A DNA stretch of 10,840 nucleotides from Clostridia bacterium (GTDB lineage: Bacteria > Bacillota > Clostridia > UBA1381 > UMGS1253), in NCBI GenBank assembly GCA_017411585.1, contig JAFQPV010000353.1:1-10840 (forward strand). Reading direction: 5' to 3'. Each line of letters starts with the position of its first letter. The first letter of the stretch is position 1. This document shows positions 6,595 through 10,840 of the stretch, one piece after another. The notes below the pieces were generated by a model. That model did not search any database and was not told where the DNA came from. It saw only the letters and a list, made by a program, of their open reading frames with translations. Made by a program: the position numbers and the translations under genes.

Positions 6595-8478
6595 GTGGCA
6601 GGAAAGAGAAATTCCGAAAGACAAACGCATACATCTGCGCGCAGAAAGCGTGCGTTGAGCAACGAAGAGTCTGTAAATAAGGCAACGAAAAAGACAACGG
6701 AAAAGAAAGCTGCATCGAAAGCCAAATTGCCAAACAAGGGATTTATGCTTGTCGGCGGGGCAGTCGCTTTGGTTATCGTGTTGTTTTTGGCGATTTCTTC
6801 GTATGTAATGTATGCAGGCGATCGTGCATATGCCAAGGAAGGCACAAGTGTACTCGGCATAGATGTCGGCGGTAAAAATGCAGAAGAAATTGTTGCGTTG
6901 CTGAATGAAAAAGCTGTTTTGGATGATTTCACAGTTGTTTATAATTGCGAGGGAGAATCTGAAACTGTAACGGCGCAGGATGTGGCTCTTGTATTGGACG
7001 CGCAAAAAACTGCGGAGGCGGCTGTGACACGCGGTAGATCGAATATTTTTTCAGCGTTTGCATCTATTTTTACAAGCAAAGAAATCGTGCCGATCTATAC
7101 GTATGATGTTTTGGCACTTTCAGAGGTGTCTGCTTCGCTTTCCGAAAAATGCGGCGGTAGCTTAAAGCAGCATGAAATTCATATTGAAGAAGACCATATC
7201 CGTATTTGTGCAGGTGAAGCCGGAACGGGCGTGGATCCGGAAGAGATTCAGGCAGATTTTGAAGAAGCGATTTTAAGCGGTGGCGGAGAATACACACTTT
7301 CGCTTTCGAAAGCAAAACCGTTACAGGTAGATGTTGAAGAGTTATATGCGTTGGTTTACTGTGAACCGGCAGACGCACATTATACCATTGAGGGCAAAGA
7401 GGTTACCATCACACCGGAGGTGAATGGTAAGTCCTTTGATAAGGCCGAGGCAACACGTCAGCTTTCGGGCTTTGGAGAAGGTAGCGAGGATGTTGTGATT
7501 TCGCTGGATGTAAAAGAGGCATCCGTAAAGGCGGAGGATATTAATAAGACATTGTTTGCTGATGTTTTGGGTAAATACTCTACAAAATATATGACATCGA
7601 ATAAGCCGCGTGCAAACAACGTAGAGCTCGCAGCGCGTTATGTTGACGGTACAATTTTATTGCCGGGTGACGAGTTTTCCTATAATAACATTGTAGGGCC
7701 TCGTACTTACGAGCGTGGATTTAAAGCGGCGTCTGTTTATGAGAACAATAAAATGGTAGATGGTCTCGGCGGCGGTATCTGTCAGACGAGTTCGACGATT
7801 TATGCTGCCGTACTGTATGCGGATTTAGAGGTAACAGAGCGCCATGAGCATTCGCTGGAGGTACACTATATTGACCTGGGTATTGATGCAACGGTTGCTT
7901 ACGGGACATTGGACTTCCGTTTCAAGAATAATACAACCGCGCCGATTAAGATTGTTGCCAAGGCAGGCGGCGGTACAGTAAATGTACAGATTTTGGGTAC
8001 AAATGAGAATCCGGACAAGAAGGTTGAAATTAAGACGGATCGCATTAGTTTTACGCCACATGGTACGACGACCGTAAACGATCCGACTTTGCCGATTGGA
8101 CAGCAGAAAGAGGATGCAGAGGGCTTTAACGGTGCAGTTATAAATACGTATAAAATTATTTCGGAAAACGGAAAGCAGATTTCGAATAAACTGATACACA
8201 AGAGCACTTATCGCATGGCAAACCGAGTAGTTCGTGTAGGTGTAGACCCGAATGCAGTTCCGGCAGATCCGAGCGTAGTACCGACAGACCCGAATGCAGT
8301 TCCGGTAAATCCGAATGCTACGCCACAGACACCGTCTACACCACAGGCGCCGACAGAGTCGGGAACAGCATCGGCTCCGGAGCAGACTTCGCCACAGCCG
8401 GAAACCCCGGCTGAACCGCAGGCACCGATTGAGCCGCAAGCGCCGTCTGCGCCGATGCAGGTACCGGATGGTATTTAA
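6595..8478 (+). CDS. Membrane-anchored VanW family protein
   Basis: This 627-residue envelope protein is of unknown exact role. The start is the GTG at 6595, with AAAGGAG 8 bases upstream. Residues 1-49 are rich in Lys, Arg and Thr (cytoplasmic). Residues 50-73 form one hydrophobic segment, and the rest should face outward. About 85-310 resembles the putative peptidoglycan-binding domain pair usually found before VanW. About 317-470 is the VanW domain, with STKYMTSN near 327-334, GDEFSYN, LGGGICQTSS at 391-400 with its Cys396, and HSLEVHYI. Residues 550-627 are a Pro, Ala and Thr-rich low-complexity tail with repeated DPNAVP units, likely wall-spanning or disordered. VanW was named from a vancomycin-resistance cluster, but no van gene is present here, so a housekeeping wall function is more likely than resistance. 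It has its own promoter, divergent from the 3D-protein gene. Confidence 0.9.
   Translation: MAGKRNSERQTHTSARRKRALSNEESVNKATKKTTEKKAASKAKLPNKGFMLVGGAVALVIVLFLAISSYVMYAGDRAYAKEGTSVLGIDVGGKNAEEIVALLNEKAVLDDFTVVYNCEGESETVTAQDVALVLDAQKTAEAAVTRGRSNIFSAFASIFTSKEIVPIYTYDVLALSEVSASLSEKCGGSLKQHEIHIEEDHIRICAGEAGTGVDPEEIQADFEEAILSGGGEYTLSLSKAKPLQVDVEELYALVYCEPADAHYTIEGKEVTITPEVNGKSFDKAEATRQLSGFGEGSEDVVISLDVKEASVKAEDINKTLFADVLGKYSTKYMTSNKPRANNVELAARYVDGTILLPGDEFSYNNIVGPRTYERGFKAASVYENNKMVDGLGGGICQTSSTIYAAVLYADLEVTERHEHSLEVHYIDLGIDATVAYGTLDFRFKNNTTAPIKIVAKAGGGTVNVQILGTNENPDKKVEIKTDRISFTPHGTTTVNDPTLPIGQQKEDAEGFNGAVINTYKIISENGKQISNKLIHKSTYRMANRVVRVGVDPNAVPADPSVVPTDPNAVPVNPNATPQTPSTPQAPTESGTASAPEQTSPQPETPAEPQAPIEPQAPSAPMQVPDGI
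8244..8305 (+). repeat. 20-bp direct repeat in the proline-rich tail
   Basis: AGACCCGAATGCAGTTCCGG occurs exactly at 8244-8263 and 8286-8305, a 42-base (14-codon) period encoding DPNAVP twice. Degenerate copies lie between and after them. Such repeats can change copy number by slippage and alter the length of the tail. Confidence 0.75.
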
Positions 8479-8495
8479 GCAAGAAAGTACAAAGC

Positions 8496-8535
8496 ATAGG
8501 CATATGGAGATAAGAACCGTATGCCTATATTCTTT
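8496..8535 (+). terminator. Hairpin after VanW gene, terminator or attenuator
   Basis: Arms at 8496-8507 and 8517-8528 pair over 12 positions with one G-U pair and a 9-base loop, followed by ATTCTTT. The T tract is short and broken, so read-through is likely. I see no good promoter between it and the ACT gene, which suggests that the downstream genes depend at least partly on this read-through. Confidence 0.55.
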
Positions 8536-8566
8536 AAAAAAGTATTAGGGAGAAGGATGAAGTGAA

Positions 8567-8836
8567 ATGAAAGCAGTTATTACGGTTCTCGGTTCGGATA
8601 GGGTTGGAATCATTGCCCATGTAACCAATATTTTAGCTAAGGTGAATGTAAATATTTTGGACATTTCTCAAACAATTATGGACAAGATTTTTACAATGGT
8701 TATGCTTGTAGATTTAAAGGAGGCCAATACACCTTTTGCCGAAATTTCCAAAGCGTTGGATGCGGCGGGACAGGAGCTTGGTGTTTCGATTCGTATTCAG
8801 CATGAGGACATTTTTAATTCTATGCACAGAATTTGA
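8567..8836 (+). CDS. Small ACT-domain protein, UPF0237 family
   Basis: This 89-residue protein consists of one ACT domain, a fold that usually binds amino acids or other small ligands and works as a dimer. The typical start is visible: ITVLGSDRVGIIAHVTNILA (5-24), with the Asp-Arg-Val-Gly turn that often contacts ligand, then NVNILDISQTI (27-37). Residues 70-89 form a short tail. It resembles the ACT proteins of the UPF0237 group and the ACT unit of GcvR, a glycine-cleavage regulator in E. coli. AAGGA lies 9 bases before the ATG. It is 26 bases from a UPF0210 gene, and these two families are commonly paired in Bacillota, so it is probably a sensor or regulatory subunit of that partner. The ligand is unknown. 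Confidence 0.92.
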   Translation: MKAVITVLGSDRVGIIAHVTNILAKVNVNILDISQTIMDKIFTMVMLVDLKEANTPFAEISKALDAAGQELGVSIRIQHEDIFNSMHRI

Positions 8837-8862
8837 GTGTAGCACAAGGAAGGTGACAAAAG

Positions 8863-10227
8863 ATGTTAAATCCTTTTGAGATTATTGAAACAATAAAAAT
8901 GCTGGATAAAGAGCATTTGGATATTCGCACCATTACAATGGGAATTTCATTGCGAGACTGTTCCGATCCGGACGTGGATGCGATGTGTGAAAAGGTTTAT
9001 AAAAAGATTACCACCTATGCAAAGGACTTGGTTAAGGTGGGTGAAGAGATTGAAACGGAATATGGTATTCCGATTATCAATAAGCGCATTTCCGTAACAC
9101 CGATTTCCATTTTGTGCGAGCATGCCAAAAGTGTTGAAGACTGTGTGAAGCTGGCAAAAGCATTGGACAAAGCGGCGGTTGCAACCGGCGTGAATTTTAT
9201 TGGTGGCTACAGCGCGCTTGTGCATAAGCACTATACAAAGGGAGACGAGATGCTGATTGCTTCTATTCCGCAGGCACTTGCGCAAACGCAGCGCGTATGC
9301 TCATCTGTAAACGTTGCGACAACGCGTGCCGGTATTAATATGGATGCAGTAAAGCAAATGGGTGAGGTTGTAAAGCAGGCAGCGGAGCTGACAAAGGAAA
9401 GCGGCGGCTTTGCGTGTGCAAAGTTAGTTGTGTTTGCCAATGCGGTAGAGGATAACCCGTTTATGGCAGGTGCGTTTCACGGCATCGGCGAGGGCGAATG
9501 CGTAATCAATGTTGGCGTTAGCGGACCGGGTGTTGTGAAATGTGCGTTGGAGAAAATCGGCCCGCAGGCGGATTTTGGTTTAGTGGCGGAAACCATTAAG
9601 AAGACGGCATTTAAGATTACACGTATGGGACAGTTGGTTGCGCAGGAAGCTTCTGCACGTCTCGGTGTGCCGTACGGTATTGTGGATTTGTCACTTGCAC
9701 CGACACCGGCGGTTGGCGACTCGGTTGCTTATATTTTAGAAGAAATGGGTGTTGAAAAGTGTGGCACACACGGAACAACAGCTGCGCTTGCGATGCTTAA
9801 TGATGCAGTGAAAAAGGGTGGCGTTATGGCATCGGGGTATGTCGGCGGTCTTTCCGGTGCATTTATTCCGGTGAGTGAAGATGCGGGGATGATTGCAGCT
9901 GCGCAGTGTGGCGCATTAACACTGGAAAAACTCGAAGCTATGACTTGTGTATGCTCAGTCGGCTTAGATATGATTGTTGTGCCGGGTGATACAAGTGCAG
10001 CGACGCTTTCTGCAATCATTGCCGATGAAGCTGCAATTGGTGTAGTTAACAATAAGACAACCGCGGTGCGTATTATCCCTGCACCGGGCAAAAAGGTTGG
10101 CGATATTGTAGAGTTTGGCGGTCTTTTAGGCAGCGGCCCTGTTCAACCGGTGAATGCATATGGTTCGGAAGGGTTTATCAATCGTGGCGGACGCATTCCG
10201 GCACCGCTGCACAGCCTGAGAAACTGA
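8863..10227 (+). CDS. UPF0210/DUF711 'PFL family' protein
   Basis: This 454-residue protein is of unknown function and belongs to the UPF0210 (DUF711) group, which databases call PFL family because its barrel fold resembles pyruvate formate-lyase. Full length is normal. Characteristic stretches are RTITMGISLRDCSD (22-35), NKRISVTPI, GGYSALVHKHYTKGD, AFHGIGEGECVINVGVSGPG (204-223) and the glycine-rich GGLLGSGPVQPVN near 419-431. It has no RVxGY glycyl-radical motif at the C-terminus and no adjacent cysteine pair, so it is not a second formate-lyase despite the family name. It is probably cytosolic, as no signal or membrane segment is visible. The ribosome site AAGGTG precedes the ATG. It follows its usual ACT partner by 26 bases and is followed after 12 bases by a radical-SAM gene. 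An enzymatic role linked to amino acids is only a guess. Confidence 0.93.
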   Translation: MLNPFEIIETIKMLDKEHLDIRTITMGISLRDCSDPDVDAMCEKVYKKITTYAKDLVKVGEEIETEYGIPIINKRISVTPISILCEHAKSVEDCVKLAKALDKAAVATGVNFIGGYSALVHKHYTKGDEMLIASIPQALAQTQRVCSSVNVATTRAGINMDAVKQMGEVVKQAAELTKESGGFACAKLVVFANAVEDNPFMAGAFHGIGEGECVINVGVSGPGVVKCALEKIGPQADFGLVAETIKKTAFKITRMGQLVAQEASARLGVPYGIVDLSLAPTPAVGDSVAYILEEMGVEKCGTHGTTAALAMLNDAVKKGGVMASGYVGGLSGAFIPVSEDAGMIAAAQCGALTLEKLEAMTCVCSVGLDMIVVPGDTSAATLSAIIADEAAIGVVNNKTTAVRIIPAPGKKVGDIVEFGGLLGSGPVQPVNAYGSEGFINRGGRIPAPLHSLRN

Positions 10228-10239
10228 TGAGGTAATATT

Positions 10240-10840
10240 ATGGCAAATGTATATGTATATGAATATTTTGCAGAGGAAAATCATGAAGGGTTTCTCTATA
10301 TAAATTTAACGAATAAGTGTACGAATAGGTGTACATTTTGTATTCGCAACAATGCAAACGGGGTTGGCGGCGATGCAGATTTATGGCTGACAAAAGAGCC
10401 GACGTTTGAAGATATTGTTGAAGCGCTCGGTAAATTTGATGTGAATCGATACAAAGAGGTTGTGTTTTGCGGTTATGGTGAGCCCACTATGCGACTGGAT
10501 GTATTGTTGGAAGTGGCAGAATATGTGAAGAAAAATTACAAATGCAGTGTGCGCATCAACACAAACGGACATGCAAACGCAATTCATAAGGAAGATGTAA
10601 CGCCGCGACTTGCAGGGGTTATTGATACACTGTCCATCAGTATGAATGCACCGGATGCAAAATCTTACAATGAGATTTGCCAATGTTGTTTTGGTGAAGC
10701 TGGGTTTGATTATATGCTGGAGTTTGCAAAGTGTGCGTGTGCGCACGTGCCGAATGTGCTTTTGAGCATCGTGGATGTTATGCCAAAGGCAGATATTGAG
10801 CGTTGCAAAGCACTGGCAGCCCAAACCGGTTGTAAATTGC
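10240..10840 (+). CDS. Radical SAM protein, TatD-associated type (partial, 3' end cut)
   Basis: The frame is open from the ATG at 10240 to the window edge, giving the first 200 residues. The SAM and [4Fe-4S] binding motif is CTNRCTFC, with Cys27, Cys31 and Cys34. The rest of the core fits: VVFCGYGEPT (74-83) as the GGE-like motif, RINTNGH (105-111), and LSISMNAP (131-138). The combination NLTNKCTNRCTFCIRN followed by a VGG and a DLWL stretch matches, from memory, the family named TatD-associated radical SAM, which often sits beside a tatD nuclease gene; no tatD is visible here. GAGG at 10229-10232 precedes the ATG by 7 bases. The gene lies 12 bases after UPF0210 and is probably in the same transcript. 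Substrate and product are unknown. Confidence 0.88.
   Translation, partial: MANVYVYEYFAEENHEGFLYINLTNKCTNRCTFCIRNNANGVGGDADLWLTKEPTFEDIVEALGKFDVNRYKEVVFCGYGEPTMRLDVLLEVAEYVKKNYKCSVRINTNGHANAIHKEDVTPRLAGVIDTLSISMNAPDAKSYNEICQCCFGEAGFDYMLEFAKCACAHVPNVLLSIVDVMPKADIERCKALAAQTGCKL

Noticed and set aside
6403..7005. Minus-strand open frame of 200 codons
   Set aside because: It is antisense to the VanW gene start and its promoter. The composition is typical of a shadow frame, with no recognisable domain.
7825..8439. Minus-strand arginine and cysteine-rich frame of 204 codons
   Set aside because: It is the reverse of the VanW C-terminus. The composition is an artefact of the repeated proline and alanine codons.
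6595..8478. VanW as evidence for a vancomycin-resistance cluster
   Set aside because: No vanH, vanA/B, vanX or vanR/S genes are near. VanW-domain proteins with this architecture are ordinary in Clostridia.
8863..10227. UPF0210 protein as a second active glycyl-radical enzyme
   Set aside because: There is no RVxGY glycine motif near the C-terminus and no active-site cysteine pair. The likeness to PFL is at fold level only.
10381..10824. Minus-strand open frame of 147 codons
   Set aside because: It is antisense to the radical-SAM gene, which has clear motifs in the plus frame.

Overview
The window looks like chromosomal DNA of an anaerobic, low-to-moderate G+C Gram-positive bacterium, most likely a gut-type member of the Clostridia. 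This rests on AGGAGG-like ribosome binding sites before every gene, near-consensus sigma-A promoters, a pyruvate formate-lyase operon, G5/3D and VanW-type wall proteins, and a Tn916-type integrase. The genus cannot be fixed from the sequence alone.

Layout. Positions 1-about 1400 are the right end of an integrative and conjugative element of the Tn916 family: the integrase gene, then a repeat-rich tail with arm-type integrase sites and a rho-independent terminator. The rest of the element lies to the left, outside the window. This part is visibly richer in A+T than the remainder. Next, on the minus strand, come pflB (formate acetyltransferase) and pflA (its radical-SAM activase). They share one strong promoter at 4486-4515 and are separated by a perfect hairpin. 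Divergent from pflB is a plus-strand gene for an SSB-like protein with two OB folds. It ends in a bidirectional terminator shared with a convergent minus-strand gene for a secreted G5/3D-domain wall protein. A promoter-rich spacer of about 390 bp separates that gene from a divergent, large membrane-anchored VanW-family protein with a proline-rich tail. After a hairpin follow three closely spaced plus-strand genes: a small ACT-domain protein (UPF0237), a UPF0210/DUF711 'PFL family' protein, and a radical-SAM protein of the TatD-associated type that is cut by the window edge.

How the genes work together. PflA installs the glycyl radical on PflB for anaerobic pyruvate cleavage to acetyl-CoA and formate. 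The 3D and VanW proteins form a divergent envelope locus. The ACT and UPF0210 genes are a known conserved pair of unknown function, possibly an amino-acid sensor and its partner. The radical-SAM gene starts only 12 bases after UPF0210, so it is probably co-transcribed. I see no tRNA, rRNA, CRISPR array or recognisable riboswitch. The least understood part is the ACT-UPF0210-radical SAM cluster, and nothing in the sequence proves a new system.
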